A stretch of 64,000 nucleotides of DNA from DYKG01 sp964596185 (GTDB taxonomy: Bacteria; Muiribacteriota; Ozemobacteria; Ozemobacterales; Ozemobacteraceae): the NCBI GenBank assembly GCA_964596185.1, contig CAZQUE010000001.1:150782-214781 (forward strand), given 5' to 3'. Position 1 is the first letter of the stretch, and every line of letters starts with the position of its first letter. A model generated the notes under the pieces. The model made no database searches. It was given only the letters and a program-made list of their open reading frames with translations, and was not told the origin of the DNA. A program made the translations under genes and the position numbers. Positions 23,301 through 29,159 of this stretch are shown here, piece by piece.

Positions 23301-25257
23301 GAGGCATGGCCAGAGTCGGCGGGCCGCCGATTGAGGAGAAATCTGCGGTCAAGGCGAGCGGGTCAACGAATCCCAGGGTCGGTACATCGGCGGTGACGAC
23401 TATTTTACAGGTCGTTGTCGCGACATTGTAGGTCGAGGGGGTATTGTCAGGGAACCAGACTTCGGCGCTGACGGAGATGTCTCCGTTGAAGAATTTCTTG
23501 GCCGGTGTGGTCGCGGTTACTGAATGAGCAATTACATTGGTGCCCGTAGAAATTACTGTGTCTCTAGCGGTAACGACGAAGGTTCTGAGACCTTCAACGT
23601 AAGGTACCCCCGTTCCCGAAGCGGGAAGGGTGAAAGTGCCTGAATACGTGTCACCGGTAATGTACACCAGTGGTGAATAGGTTGCCAGGCCGATACTTGA
23701 AAGGTTTACCGTTACTGAGCCGGTTTCGATAAGCGTTGCGTCTGCGGTTATGGTAAAGGTTTGTCCGGTGGTAACCGTGGCGTCGGCGCTGGTTAAGGTG
23801 ATATTGGTCAGAGTCGGTGAAATGTTGTCGATGTGCACGGCGGGTGTCGTCGCTTGTACAACTGTGTTGCCGGCCTGGTCGACGGCTGTTACGACGAAGT
23901 TAAGATTTTGATTGTCTTCGGTTGCGCCGGCGACAATAGGATAAGTGTATCGGAAAAAATAAGGAAAAAGCATACTCATCGGCTGGGCTGCTGGCCCACC
24001 GATGGGCGTCAGATCGACATTCAGGGTTAGAGTGTCGGGTGGCACATTGATCGGAATTGATGCAACAATTTCGAGTTGGCAGGTTGTCGTGCCGACATCG
24101 TATTGAGAGTTTGCTCCAAAAGGTTGAAGAATATTGGCGTAAAGGATATCGAAAGCTGGAGTTTCAAGATCGACTCCAATATAGCGCTCGACGGTGCGAA
24201 CGTTGCCGATGTCATCCGTGAAGGTAAAAACTACAAGAAGTGCGCTGTTTTTGATATCAGCGTCACTGAGATTGACGTCGAGTTGCCAGAGTGCAGGGTT
24301 TCCTTCACCGGATGAGCTAATCAGAGGCATCGCTACATCTGCAGATATTACTGGATTGGCTCCGGCGGTAAGTCCTGGTATTCTCACTGTGACAGTTTCA
24401 TTGTCGTACTGAGAAACTACTGCGCTTAAGCGAAGAACGTCGCCGGCCAGAGCAGTCGTGTTTCCAGAGAGAACGGTAACAGTTGTCTGAGCTGCATCAA
24501 CCTGAGGAGGGCGAGTATCTAGCATAAAATCGTTGGTCACAAAAACAAAGGCCGGGTGCAGAGGATCTTTGAGCGTAATCTGAAGTGCGCCAGTATATTC
24601 CCGGTTGGTTAGATAAAGCTGAGTGCTTGCATCGAGCTCAAGTTCAAAATAAGGAGTAGGCAGCGCACCTATGTAAGGAACTTCTACCGCACCGCCTCCG
24701 CCGATCGGAATCAGGTTAACCCAGGCTTTTGTTCCACCATAAGGTGCAGGCTGGTATCTCGTATCTTCTATTCTGATAGTAATATCCTGGCCGTTGGGAA
24801 CCAGCAGAGGTGAAACCTGCGGATTTTGTCCTGCGACCTGGCAGAGATCGACTAGCATGGTGTTGGTAATTTCGCTCGGCAAAGCTCCCCCAATCGTCTG
24901 GGCACGAACCGTAACACTGGTATTGGCAAAATTCAATGTATTGACATATTCATTGAGGACTACGTCTACCTGATATTGCCCGATAGGCTGATTTACCATG
25001 TTCATGACGTATTCGCCGAGTCCAAGATTCGAGCAGTCGGCAAAAGGTGGAATTAACCACGCTTCAGTTAAAGGGTTGGTATAGGTTGCCACTGCCGCAA
25101 TGCGCACTGTATCGCCAAAGTTCGCATAGCCGTTGCCGTCAACATCGTTTTGCAGGGTGAGATAAACAGCATCGATTTCGATAACCGCTTCTACCGGTGC
25201 AGAAAATAAAAATATCGAAAAAATCAAAGCGAAGAACAGCAGACTTAATCGCTTCAT
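11374..25257 (-). CDS. Giant secreted Ig-like-repeat protein (4627 aa) with FlgD/T9SS-like C-terminal domain
   Basis: The gene spans 13.9 kb. It starts with AAGGAG and ATG at 25257, and has a clean signal peptide (MKRLSLLFFALIFSIFLFSA) followed by a Ca-site-like DVDGNGYANFGD motif. The body is a long series of beta-sandwich modules bearing SSIGGP, AxDxAGN and DNxPP-type motifs. Four adjacent copies of a unit of about 230 residues occur at roughly residues 380-1170. Central and distal parts contain SwmB-like (FSEAMDP, FSEPMDAG, FDEAMN, FNESMK) and Big_5-like modules. A ZU5-like block and a last 100-residue domain with YPNPARVRTFIRIS, YDVAGHRV and GVYFARIE close the protein. It is paralogous to the protein at 645-10427. 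I infer a cell-surface filament or adhesin. The C-terminal domain may be a sorting signal, but no secretion machinery is in view. Confidence 0.9.
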   Translation of the reverse strand: MKRLSLLFFALIFSIFLFSAPVEAVIEIDAVYLTLQNDVDGNGYANFGDTVRIAAVATYTNPLTEAWLIPPFADCSNLGLGEYVMNMVNQPIGQYQVDVVLNEYVNTLNFANTSVTVRAQTIGGALPSEITNTMLVDLCQVAGQNPQVSPLLVPNGQDITIRIEDTRYQPAPYGGTKAWVNLIPIGGGGAVEVPYIGALPTPYFELELDASTQLYLTNREYTGALQITLKDPLHPAFVFVTNDFMLDTRPPQVDAAQTTVTVLSGNTTALAGDVLRLSAVVSQYDNETVTVRIPGLTAGANPVISADVAMPLISSSGEGNPALWQLDVNLSDADIKNSALLVVFTFTDDIGNVRTVERYIGVDLETPAFDILYANILQPFGANSQYDVGTTTCQLEIVASIPINVPPDTLTLNVDLTPIGGPAAQPMSMLFPYFFRYTYPIVAGATEDNQNLNFVVTAVDQAGNTVVQATTPAVHIDNISPTLTNITLTSADATVTTGQTFTITADATLIETGSVTVNLSSIGLATYSPLVYITGDTYSGTFTLPASGTGVPYVEGLRTFVVTARDTVISTGTNVIAHSVTATTPAKKFFNGDISVSAEVWFPDNTPSTYNVATTTCKIVVTADVPTLGFVDPLALTADFSSIGGPPTLAMPRVGATTQYRCIYEVPPGTTEDVVYNSFTVTINDKDGDRLALVDAVPTVAVDNVQPTFGNITVTSVQPTVISGESFTVTAEANLIEAGSLTIDLSSIGLGAFEPLNFVSGNLYSNTFVLQASSTIAPFTVPLVEGPRSFVITAHDTIATTTVGLVAHTVTANTPDHKFYNGNFTLTADVLYPDDADSPYDVATTSCKIVISAVVPVQGMITPLSASVDLSAIGGSPTQAMPRVGATDEYRTVYTIPAGTPALEDNLYHNFTVTILDKDSTQIFQRDTTPAIGIDNIQPTLSGITITAAQPTILAGMDFTITAQATQIEAGSVTVDLTPLGFSSEWSVATLTLQSGTTYSGTFTLPTLSVASAGLVVEGNKTLKVSANDTIATTTAAVIAHMVSDYTPTYKFFNRPYELNIRVLMPDNTPVVNDYATATCKLEIVASLTASTLLTPLNATVDLSSIGGPAALAMPKVAGLDNYRAVYTIPAGSLEDDTYYNFPVTILDKDGTQLLKDDTNPPIRIDSTLPVITSATLTNSDSIINVGDTFTITANVTGVELGSVSVDLSAIDMTYPIPTMVNLPETSPGVYSANFTLKDSITAGVICDADTSFKITVNDTIGNPYLDDAHYVSLNTNSMMIDNEPPYIAGIASNSYHNVNTDIDNGYVRIQDYLSFHADIASASQATGELTSITINMLPLGQPANTNMLASSSFPGWFDYVLPGGVPTGTINLVNTGFTVTAVDNANNATSTIIYIPIDNYPITVNGFDVDSSVYKAGRTDSAIGTINFNKIVSFNIPYSTFPIDHATGTIDLSAIGGPSNQLLASDSASYSYVIPTASTTYEALGHKFNAVLFDQAGNSTLAQSNSYTVDCQLPEILGATATVQAGTLPLAIGDRIRFSVLVKNHENVAPTIDLTTLGGSDKQALTATGGGNYAYIAEIGTGTWDGELASFSVTAWDNDQNYVSTFTTELAIDNSPPVLADILWFESDNNPVNIGSTASFTLRITSTTSAGPVTLDLTAIGYSAAETMDFDGIDTYTWGQAPVLYTQAADQEYTDYVFKARVYDSNNNLAFAESAQFNIDCQPISFSADGIEISQTNGDNPVANVANINDVLTVYASAAAYLDAVSIQATIGSGTVDFATATMVYNSAMNRHEATFVVSAPGVSNWGINNGNTLYYKLTAEDDAANISTMVQGNSTFTVRNERPTMVATTDLNPNYDLNTAYNLGTSTVGDLLHVDAYLSGDTTMNRAWIDFSDCGSGTVEMAVAASSATTIAGIPVSSLPPINGETREIYVIGQDEGGNKDFATFTYTIDNVAPQIVSAEFDGTTIRVNLSEVYENASIDMSKWTLVGSASAPLGTPAYLNFAANVPDTTNLYSFDITLDAAQQITVGNWASTPVYLQITNSGASPLTDLFANELPTAAFYPVTITDSSWRELPEVSQVAMTQNWPAATVIDIYFNKEVEPTTLSASSGVLLYKNLTYDYSSVDYADGYVFTPSDTISWPDALNNHVRITLNASGTDWIARKIGTANTLKFAIRDGMSFVKDNLQRSVKAISSQSPMDAADNRPTPAFNFDVVVPELDMASRSLKLTASDRLLLFTNDFTRANSTDPLVNTPVPSLSRRVTGFHNQIILHEYDSGASLVLQLEDLQLPTDNLYASTTISLKLTTTDVDNVINLFQSSATPDWRLQINAGAFTNLWGTNNTAYLPSGNPGPLNMIYPVGYNAATVAACSMSDKPPVNQKAINELAFEVEIFPPNLDGAPVPIQTQAQPAAQIKRQDNDAVICNGSFISYSNRTVDGLERTVARFTNAAAFPAGLQRVPVYVEVTNIRDIFDTAYVVTASQAYDLNLKSDSAPGGFTDTASVTIELDTQKPSVVQVIPGDYIGRLPYGSEFRVEFSEAMDPNVIPTLRLATGTTTMSFTFSYWIASETAVFTNNTAFTEATANGVWTWEVTGGRDEATNSFDTTFTDPVEVRTYAPEVSSGNVSVRTVQPTVDVTATLIDQPWSRDLGDATFQIVYSTDTVQHWPHVLEVYDAANTRYGQVAISVPVSRVATATFTNADFDPLFDPGVSGPTDYKIRIIDSAMNQTDQVATLTYDNLAPDVTSITMTGIGSETTNISYYNPMIGAFNLNATTGISSDELKLAIYSVTDNATTTYDMTQTSLRNYNVSTGNMLAEGAYILSIIDRAGNIGTGLAQRGLIVDKSNPTVLSVVPDTLIGNSPADGTTFTVIFSEPMDAGIEPTLTLATAGTTITMNFAGWADANLASTAYYTNAIEIETSMPSGFYNYDIVGGKDLAGNILIAPSAGTFKVEVMTDGPFAQISHLTDQSAVYGVADGIKTNYAFNGVGSATINITYPAGPFNTPHRLNVYDKDDVLVSSSGAVLNNINEQLIFPNDFNLTDPLYTYTDQTYSFKLIDDEDNVSGSALASSLKYDATAPDVATITISGLGTFSTGAYYYSPNQGDVQFTVETNNDETLKFVFLSPAVSPVATQAIDLETTDARTHVATFGSTLVDDVYIIGAVDTAGNIGNNATLLIVDSDAPTVSSATPLIAGGHAAGTGVFVIEFDEAMNRSVTPTANIASTSTTIPLTFTSWIDATHCQFTNTNDLTLYNTGSYSYQITGARDLAGNENENPLIGSFTIDLYTQSPLVTAVLYSQQPMVSADIRMNEPFSLNVAPGVATLTLYYNEAPTQIPHMLWIYDNDDNLTASITFTPDVGNKIASITVDANFFDNIDATPGDEPGNNGPLSYKFKLVDQIGNISATNSTIITYDALAPVIDSAAIGPVSDGSNDPLYYNEALYGPLYLKFGSTATDSLRLVIAGNNATNTYSLNLDDAADEYSASLTTSQASALATGTYTITAVDLAGNFATGASATTVLIIDRQAPTVTGVVSLNGEPLTSEPIGGATFTVTFNESMKASATPLLSIATGSTVIGCAFDSWLDAPAYTQAQFVTTSEITPDLPQGEYEYRVTGWDLTGNKLDNAVVGTVVVQSRGPVIATIFAESMQATTASGTEILRDTPFSFAVAPNAATLTVTLSQDPDALPINLHFMQSGVTVASYPLTYDAVSKSATFTWSLTNGPVPTIYPTTYQIKLVDDSGDFSLESYDWTVDASAPVALDLPTVTRGAVATDSVYFNPSRQSYLNVSFNSVDTDALRMRIRGANSTDTYALNAAGANTWAGNFDGRYSRGTDPKPLMPDGIYSLDLVDQAGNVGLLASGDPILYNIIIDTVEPAVSTYSTYVNGNPVTAYSPAAGNLEIRVESTDTLSESGIFWVDVLNSSNIKIKQLPLTDSGAYFSAFWDGTNSAGSTVLDGTYSFRATDYAGNPANISISIFALTTPFKVVGAVQISSSTAKLVFNHEVDANLAGAAITAAGLTISNIQKIEAQAVSFSVTPNFAHQATYEFQATPGTISSIYGAGIAAPNNTAPMLADGQGPVLSSVNFSGLSGQQEFKVVFDESYKPATAGDIGKYSLTGPSGALAIAAATTQADTKTVLLTAASNLIENADYQISVTGIEDVYGNLSPSPNSINFKGRDLTPPVLEVSAFSNPANESDIIVVVVSNEDLKAPPVLQIAQSNAPVITTNMQQGANSRSFMIGVHLSPSYPGNGTLVATAQDLAGNQGSGNSTFAVAYLSANKVASVKSADEKLVAEFSTGSLKDNAMFKIMGHRLEAGNETSTSIRTALQQQARLALGLRASQTQASAIDQTELKPVSMAYEVAIAAEKVKEGFNVFVEIPQATSTTGLGLFYQTNDQWKFLTAKPTRGSSFAAKAASTQLFAILRDVKGPEVALAADIDLNEPFRTPRPEFRGKITDAGSGLDITTVTAHIDSGPAQNVTVDNSGNFTFKPMADLTGGWHDLVIRAKDNTGNDSAMTAVRFEVVVPLQITQIAQYPNPARVRTFIRISANRGDVSEDLVKVKIYDVAGHRVATLDGIKPVNEKWGINARYLYDIPWDLRNASGKLVANGVYFARIEIKDPDNPSKKVKETFKIAILR
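21750..24110 (-). repeat. Four tandem ~230-residue repeats inside the 4627-aa protein
   Basis: Copies recur every 660-700 bp. Each carries a T-T-x-C-K-(I/L) strand, a block ending SSIGGP..AMP, a VTILDKDG-like block and an IDN..PT..ITVTSAQPT-like block. The Cys in T-C-K is conserved in all four. This is the most recently amplified part of the protein. Confidence 0.75.
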
Positions 25258-25495
25258 GGCAACTCCTTAGACGTATCCGGGCGATATACAAACATTTGTT
25301 GATCCTTGTTTGCGGCAAATTTTGACAATTCAGACTATTATTCTTTCTGTATATCGGTTGATGAATGTGAATAATTTATTTTTTTGTTTCGTGCGGACGT
25401 ATGGAACAGCCCCTACATTTGTTCTGGGTTGGGATTTTGGTGTTAAAATTGTTGTCGTTGTTGTCGTCGGGCATTTTAAGAACTGCTTCTCCGGG
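25258..25495. other. Intergenic region between the giant gene and the DUF2877 unit
   Basis: Divergent genes flank this stretch. It is AT-rich and should hold the promoter of the minus-strand giant gene, but I cannot pick a convincing -35/-10 pair. A TTGACA at about 25322 on the plus strand has no well-spaced -10. Frames crossing it have poor coding character. Confidence 0.5.
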
Positions 25496-25525
25496 TTGGT
25501 TTTTACCTGGAAAATTTTCTATAAT
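25496..25525 (+). promoter_or_regulatory. Sigma-70-like promoter before the interrupted small ORF and DUF2877 gene
   Basis: TTGGTT, an 18-base spacer and a consensus TATAAT at 25520-25525. Transcription should start near 25532, just before a GGAGG ribosome site at 25544-25548. Confidence 0.55.
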
Positions 25526-25554
25526 GAAAACAGAGAAATTTTCGGAGGATCGCA

Positions 25555-25704
25555 ATGAAAGACCTGAAGCGACTATAGAAAAACTTTTCCAGGTGGAAAG
25601 GTTTTATCAGTGTTTCTGAAGGAATCACCCGGCAATTGTCGGAAAAAACAAGCATTAAAGCCATCTGGCGCGGTGCCCGGCCTTGTGTTAAAATTCATTC
25701 ATGA
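25555..25704 (+). pseudogene. 49-codon small ORF interrupted by in-frame TAG at codon 8
   Basis: A good promoter and GGAGG site lead into ATG at 25555, which encodes MKDLKRL and then a TAG at 25576-25578. The same frame then stays open for 41 more codons (KNFSRWKGFISVSEGITRQL and onward). It ends in a TGA at 25702-25704 that overlaps the ATG of the next gene in the classic ATGA arrangement. The downstream gene has no ribosome site of its own, which fits translational coupling. The alternatives are a nonsense-mutated small gene, a seven-codon leader peptide, or readthrough of an amber codon. I do not recognise the peptide. Confidence 0.45.
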
Positions 25705-26546
25705 AAGAAAAAAATCGATTTTTTGGTCGGATACTCAAAGCCGATAAAAGCCTGCTCAATCTTAGCGAAAACAGCTTTGCGATTCGCCGGCGCAGCGGCG
25801 AGGAAATTCTGCTTTTCGCTCTTAACGGAAAAATGTTGCGCCTGTTGGCCGGCGATTGTGATCATGCCCCAGACACTATCGTTTGTGAGCTTTTGCCTGA
25901 CGTGACCCAGGAAATCGCCGAAGACGGCTGGAACCTTGCCGATGGCGTGTTGCGCATTCCCTTCATGACCAAAATCGATCTGAACCAGGTCGAACTGGTT
26001 GATATGATTGCCAACATCGAAATTCGCGATTTTCCCGGACACATGAAAGGGCTGATCGCCAGACGCATGCGCCAGGCTGATTTTGCCAGATTCAAAGAAG
26101 TTGAAGATCGCTGTGCCCTATTGACATCTGCTTTAAATGAACATTTGACCGAGGCGGCAGAAATCCCGCTTGTCGATGTCATTTCTTTCGGCGAAGGGCA
26201 GCCTTCTCAGGGCGACGCCGCGCTGAGCGGTATGCTGTTGACCGGTCGCTGCTTTGCTTTAGGTCGCCGCTTTAATGTTAACTGGTATAACCGTTTGCGT
26301 GTAGAAGTCAGAAGATTGTTGCATCGCACCGATTTTCGCGGTCGCAATTTGCTTGGTTATGCTCTTGAAGGACGAATGACGGCTATTCAAAGACGCTTTT
26401 TCGAGGCAATGGCCCGCGATTATGAATGTGCCGACGAAATTCAGGTGAAAGAACTTGCAGCTGCTGAAGATTTTAATGGTCGCGCTTTTTTGATCGGTTG
26501 TTTCGCCGCCCTCGAAATGATTCAGAAAAGTCTTTTTCAGCGCTAA
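25701..26546 (+). CDS. DUF2877 / AllH-like protein
   Basis: A soluble protein of 281 residues. Around residues 155-178 it has FGEGQPSQGDAALSGMLL, which resembles the GxGxGLTPxGDDxLxG signature of DUF2877 proteins. That family includes the AllH subunit linked to oxamate carbamoyltransferase in allantoin breakdown. Here the signature is weakened: Ser-Gln replaces Thr-Pro and only one Asp of the DD pair remains. Length suits the family (about 260-300). There is no signal peptide or membrane segment. No allantoin or carbamate genes are nearby, so a role in purine-nitrogen metabolism is not supported by context. The start is the only in-frame ATG after a TAA at 25689, and it overlaps the stop of the interrupted small ORF. 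Confidence 0.6.
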   Translation: MKEKNRFFGRILKADKSLLNLSENSFAIRRRSGEEILLFALNGKMLRLLAGDCDHAPDTIVCELLPDVTQEIAEDGWNLADGVLRIPFMTKIDLNQVELVDMIANIEIRDFPGHMKGLIARRMRQADFARFKEVEDRCALLTSALNEHLTEAAEIPLVDVISFGEGQPSQGDAALSGMLLTGRCFALGRRFNVNWYNRLRVEVRRLLHRTDFRGRNLLGYALEGRMTAIQRRFFEAMARDYECADEIQVKELAAAEDFNGRAFLIGCFAALEMIQKSLFQR

Positions 26547-26642
26547 GAAAAAGACCTCTCTTATAGGAAAAACACTGATTGAGGAGGATCGTCTGATTAT
26601 CCCTTCGGCGCACAAGCTCGTCGGGCGATGACGTTGCCCCCC

Positions 26643-26680
26643 AAAAAAAAGGGCTTTGAGAATTTCTCAAAGCCCTTTTT
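26643..26680. terminator. Bidirectional terminator between convergent genes
   Basis: A near-perfect palindrome GGGCTTTGAG / CTCAAAGCCC is flanked by eight A upstream and five T downstream. It can stop transcripts of the DUF2877 gene on plus and of the 173-aa gene's opposing unit. Confidence 0.85.
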
Positions 26681-26696
26681 CGCAGATTTTAACGAT

Positions 26697-27218
26697 TTAC
26701 ATTGATGCTTCTGTGGTTGGTTTGATTAAAAAAGTCGTTTGAAAAAAGATTTCTTCCGGAGAGAAGAATTTGGGATTCGCCTGCTGTTTTTGAAGGTTTT
26801 CCATTTGGGTTGATTGCTGGCCGGTGAGAAAGGCGTCGAAATCATTCATGAATTTTTCAATCGCGCTGTTAGCTTTAGAACGAATCATCGGATGATTTTT
26901 AATCTCGGTTTTCAGCGAGCCGATTTCTTCAGGTGAGAAGCGGTTGCTGATGTTTTTGAGGAAATTTTTGGTCTCGGGGGTAATGCCCTGATCGAAAACT
27001 TTGGTTGCTACAACTGATGCGGCCAGAGAAATCTGGTTTTCTTTGGGCATATTGTCGGTCATGCTCCAGAACTGGCTGATTATGTCGTCTTTATTGAAAG
27101 AAGTATGGCTCATTTTGCGGCCTTCGTTGTCGAAACCGATTGATATTTCAGGTCTGGAATTGTTCAAGGGCTTGTTGTAACGACTGAACATATTCTGGCT
27201 ATAAGCGCTCACGTTCAT
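26697..27218 (-). CDS. Hypothetical protein, 173 aa
   Basis: The gene has a clear AGGAGG site 6-11 bases before the ATG at 27218, and sits between its own downstream terminator (26643-26680) and the hisS terminator. The protein is soluble, has no signal peptide, is rich in Asn/Lys/Ser/Gln and is predominantly helical from about residue 40 to 150. The Gln-rich segment near residue 133-145 looks like a flexible linker. I recognise no domain or catalytic motif. It appears monocistronic. Confidence 0.75.
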   Translation of the reverse strand: MNVSAYSQNMFSRYNKPLNNSRPEISIGFDNEGRKMSHTSFNKDDIISQFWSMTDNMPKENQISLAASVVATKVFDQGITPETKNFLKNISNRFSPEEIGSLKTEIKNHPMIRSKANSAIEKFMNDFDAFLTGQQSTQMENLQKQQANPKFFSPEEIFFQTTFLIKPTTEASM

Positions 27219-27297
27219 ATTTTTGCCTCCTGTTTATTCTATTCTTAGAAAACTATCGGCACTTTGCCCTACGTAGTTTAGGGGTAAAAATTTTTGT

Positions 27298-27327
27298 AAA
27301 AAAAACGGTCGGGCATGGTGGCCCGAC
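27298..27327 (-). terminator. Terminator downstream of hisS
   Basis: Perfect 8-bp stem GGTCGGGC / GCCCGACC (27306-27313 and 27320-27327), loop of six. On the minus strand it is followed by G and T7. Confidence 0.85.
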
Positions 27328-27358
27328 CTTACAGTGTCTTTGTTAAACAGGTATTCGT

Positions 27359-27381
27359 AGGGGTCGACCACTGTGTCGCCC
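27359..27381. other. Imperfect extragenic hairpin
   Basis: GGGGTCGA...TCGCCCC forms a hairpin with one bulge between hisS and its terminator. It resembles extragenic palindromic elements found in dispersed copies in many genomes. I find no second copy in this window. Confidence 0.3.
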
Positions 27382-27482
27382 CGCAGGATTTGTTGGCAAA
27401 TGAATTTATGGATTCTTTGTGACTCTGCGGCTTGGTGTGATGCAATTGTGAAGCAATTTTATTGCCGGTTAATTGCTTTGAA

Positions 27483-28826
27483 TCAGCCTTTTACAAAAGT
27501 GGCCGCTTCGGCCCAGGGCAGCACCTGCTGCTCACCGCTGGCGAGATTTTTTATGCTGATTTTCTTTTCGGCCGCTTCGCTGGCCCCGAGAATGGCAACC
27601 CAGGCTGCGCCGAGCGATTCAGCGTAGGCGATCTGTTTGCCGAGTTTGGGGGTTTCGGGATAAACCTCGACCTTAAGACCATTCTGGCGAAAAGCCCTGG
27701 CAGCGGCCAGAACTTCGCTGTCGGCAACGTCGTTGAAGTGACAGAGCACCAGTTGCGGGCCAACCGGCAGCTTTGCAAAAAGTCCCTTCTCTTCAAGAAT
27801 GATTACCAAACGTTCAAAGCCGATGGAAAAACCCACGGCGGGAATTTCTTTGCCTTTGAACATGCCGATAAGGCCATCGTAACGACCGCCGCCACCGATA
27901 CTGCCATTGAGCTCGGGTGAGCGAATCTCAAAAATCGGGCCGGTGTAATAGCCGAGGCCGCGGGCGAGAGTGGCGTCAATAAAATATTTTCCGGCTGCTT
28001 CAGTATTGTCGAGCAGGCGGGTTAACTCTTCGAGTTGGGTCAGATGCTGTCCGGCATCGGCGCCGAGGCAGCGGCCAAGTCTTTCGAGTTCTTCTTTTTC
28101 AGAAAGCCCCTCAGGTCTTTGGATCATTTGCAGGAGCTTTTCGGCAGCATTTTGCTCGATGCCGCGTTCGCTAAGTTCTTTGGCAACGCCTTCGACGCCG
28201 ATTTTGTCGAGTTTGTCGACGGCGACCAGGGTTGTGGCTTCGTTTGCTTCGGCGATGCCTGCCGCGCTGATCAGGCATTTGAGCAGCTGGCGATGATTGA
28301 TGCTGATGGTGAAATTGTGAAAACCGAGCTGATTGAAAACTTCAGCTACGGCCGAACAGACTTCGGCTTCGGCAAGCATTGAGGTCGTGCCGGTTATGTC
28401 GACATCGCATTGTAAAAACTCGCGATAGCGGCCTTTCCCAGGGCGGTCTGCGCGCCATACGGGTTGAATCTGGTAACGTTTGAAAAACTTGGGCAGATCC
28501 GGATAGTTGGCGATAACTCGGGCCAGGGGCACGGTAAGATCGTAGCGCAGGCCCATGTCAGCAAGGTCTTTTTCATCAACTTCGGCATTTTCAAGGGCTC
28601 GGGCAAGTTTGTCGCGCCGATGTAGAATGCGAAAAAGCAGCTGATCACCTTCGTCGCCGTATTTTCCCAGCAGAGTCGTCAGGTTTTCGATCGAAGGTGT
28701 TTCAATCTGGACAAATCCATACTTTTCATAAACCTGTTGAATGGTGGTGATGACGAATTTGCGCCGAGCCAGTTCTTCTGGCATGAAGTCGCGCATTCCG
28801 CTGGGTGGCTTGGTTGAGATGGCCAT
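27483..28826 (-). CDS. hisS: Histidine--tRNA ligase
   Basis: Charges tRNA-His with histidine in the cytoplasm. All class II HisRS marks are present: PSGMRDFMPEE at the N-terminus (motif 1 region), motif 2 FFKRYQIQPVWRADRPGKGR followed by YREFLQCD, the histidine-specific RGLGYYTGPIFE loop (about residue 286), motif 3 AVGFSIGFERL, and a C-terminal anticodon-binding domain of about 90 residues. At 447 residues it is slightly longer than the 420-430 of typical bacterial HisRS. The ATG at 28826 has a GAGGAAG ribosome site that overlaps the end of the 44-codon small gene upstream, implying coupling. Confidence 0.97.
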   Translation of the reverse strand: MAISTKPPSGMRDFMPEELARRKFVITTIQQVYEKYGFVQIETPSIENLTTLLGKYGDEGDQLLFRILHRRDKLARALENAEVDEKDLADMGLRYDLTVPLARVIANYPDLPKFFKRYQIQPVWRADRPGKGRYREFLQCDVDITGTTSMLAEAEVCSAVAEVFNQLGFHNFTISINHRQLLKCLISAAGIAEANEATTLVAVDKLDKIGVEGVAKELSERGIEQNAAEKLLQMIQRPEGLSEKEELERLGRCLGADAGQHLTQLEELTRLLDNTEAAGKYFIDATLARGLGYYTGPIFEIRSPELNGSIGGGGRYDGLIGMFKGKEIPAVGFSIGFERLVIILEEKGLFAKLPVGPQLVLCHFNDVADSEVLAAARAFRQNGLKVEVYPETPKLGKQIAYAESLGAAWVAILGASEAAEKKISIKNLASGEQQVLPWAEAATFVKG

Positions 28827-28832
28827 TTGCTT

Positions 28833-28967
28833 TTATCTTCCTCTGAGTAGATGTGCTCCCTTTGAACTTCTGAAGCCATTAGTTGATAACAGAGGCGCGG
28901 GTAGATTGTCAATATTGCGATAGGTGCCGTCAAGGTCGATATTGAACTGGTTAGTGCCGGTATTCAT
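28833..28967 (-). CDS. Small 44-aa protein immediately upstream of hisS
   Basis: On the minus strand a consensus AGGAGG (28975-28980) precedes ATG at 28967 by 7 bases. The frame encodes 44 residues, beginning MNTGTNQFNIDLDGTYRNID and ending GAHLLRGR, then TAA. The stop lies 7 bases before the hisS ATG, and the hisS ribosome site is inside the end of this frame. There is no signal or membrane segment and no His-run like an attenuation leader (only one His), so histidine attenuation is unlikely. I do not recognise the family. The perfect ribosome site and tight spacing are the main reasons to believe it is translated. Confidence 0.6.
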   Translation of the reverse strand: MNTGTNQFNIDLDGTYRNIDNLPAPLLSTNGFRSSKGAHLLRGR

Positions 28968-29159
28968 TTCTTTTCCTCCTGAAATACTCTTACCATCTTA
29001 TATCGGTAAATCAGCAGAAAAACTTCAGCCTTATCAGTTTGGGTAAAACTCTGAATTATGGGTTTCCTATATAAAAGCTCATTCAATTATTCCCCTGTTT
29101 TGTCCAAGCCTCCCGCAAAGCCTCAAAGCCTCAAAGACACAAAGAATAGATCGGGCTCT

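Noticed and set aside
25401..25619. 72-codon plus-strand frame across the promoter of the DUF2877 unit
   Set aside because: Its ATG is upstream of the promoter and the inner ATG at 25524 overlaps the -10; no ribosome site. The SD-bearing ATG at 25555 is in another frame.
26596..26634. Short frame with GGAGG and a CTG start after the DUF2877 gene
   Set aside because: Only about 13 codons, with non-standard start; more likely random near the terminator.
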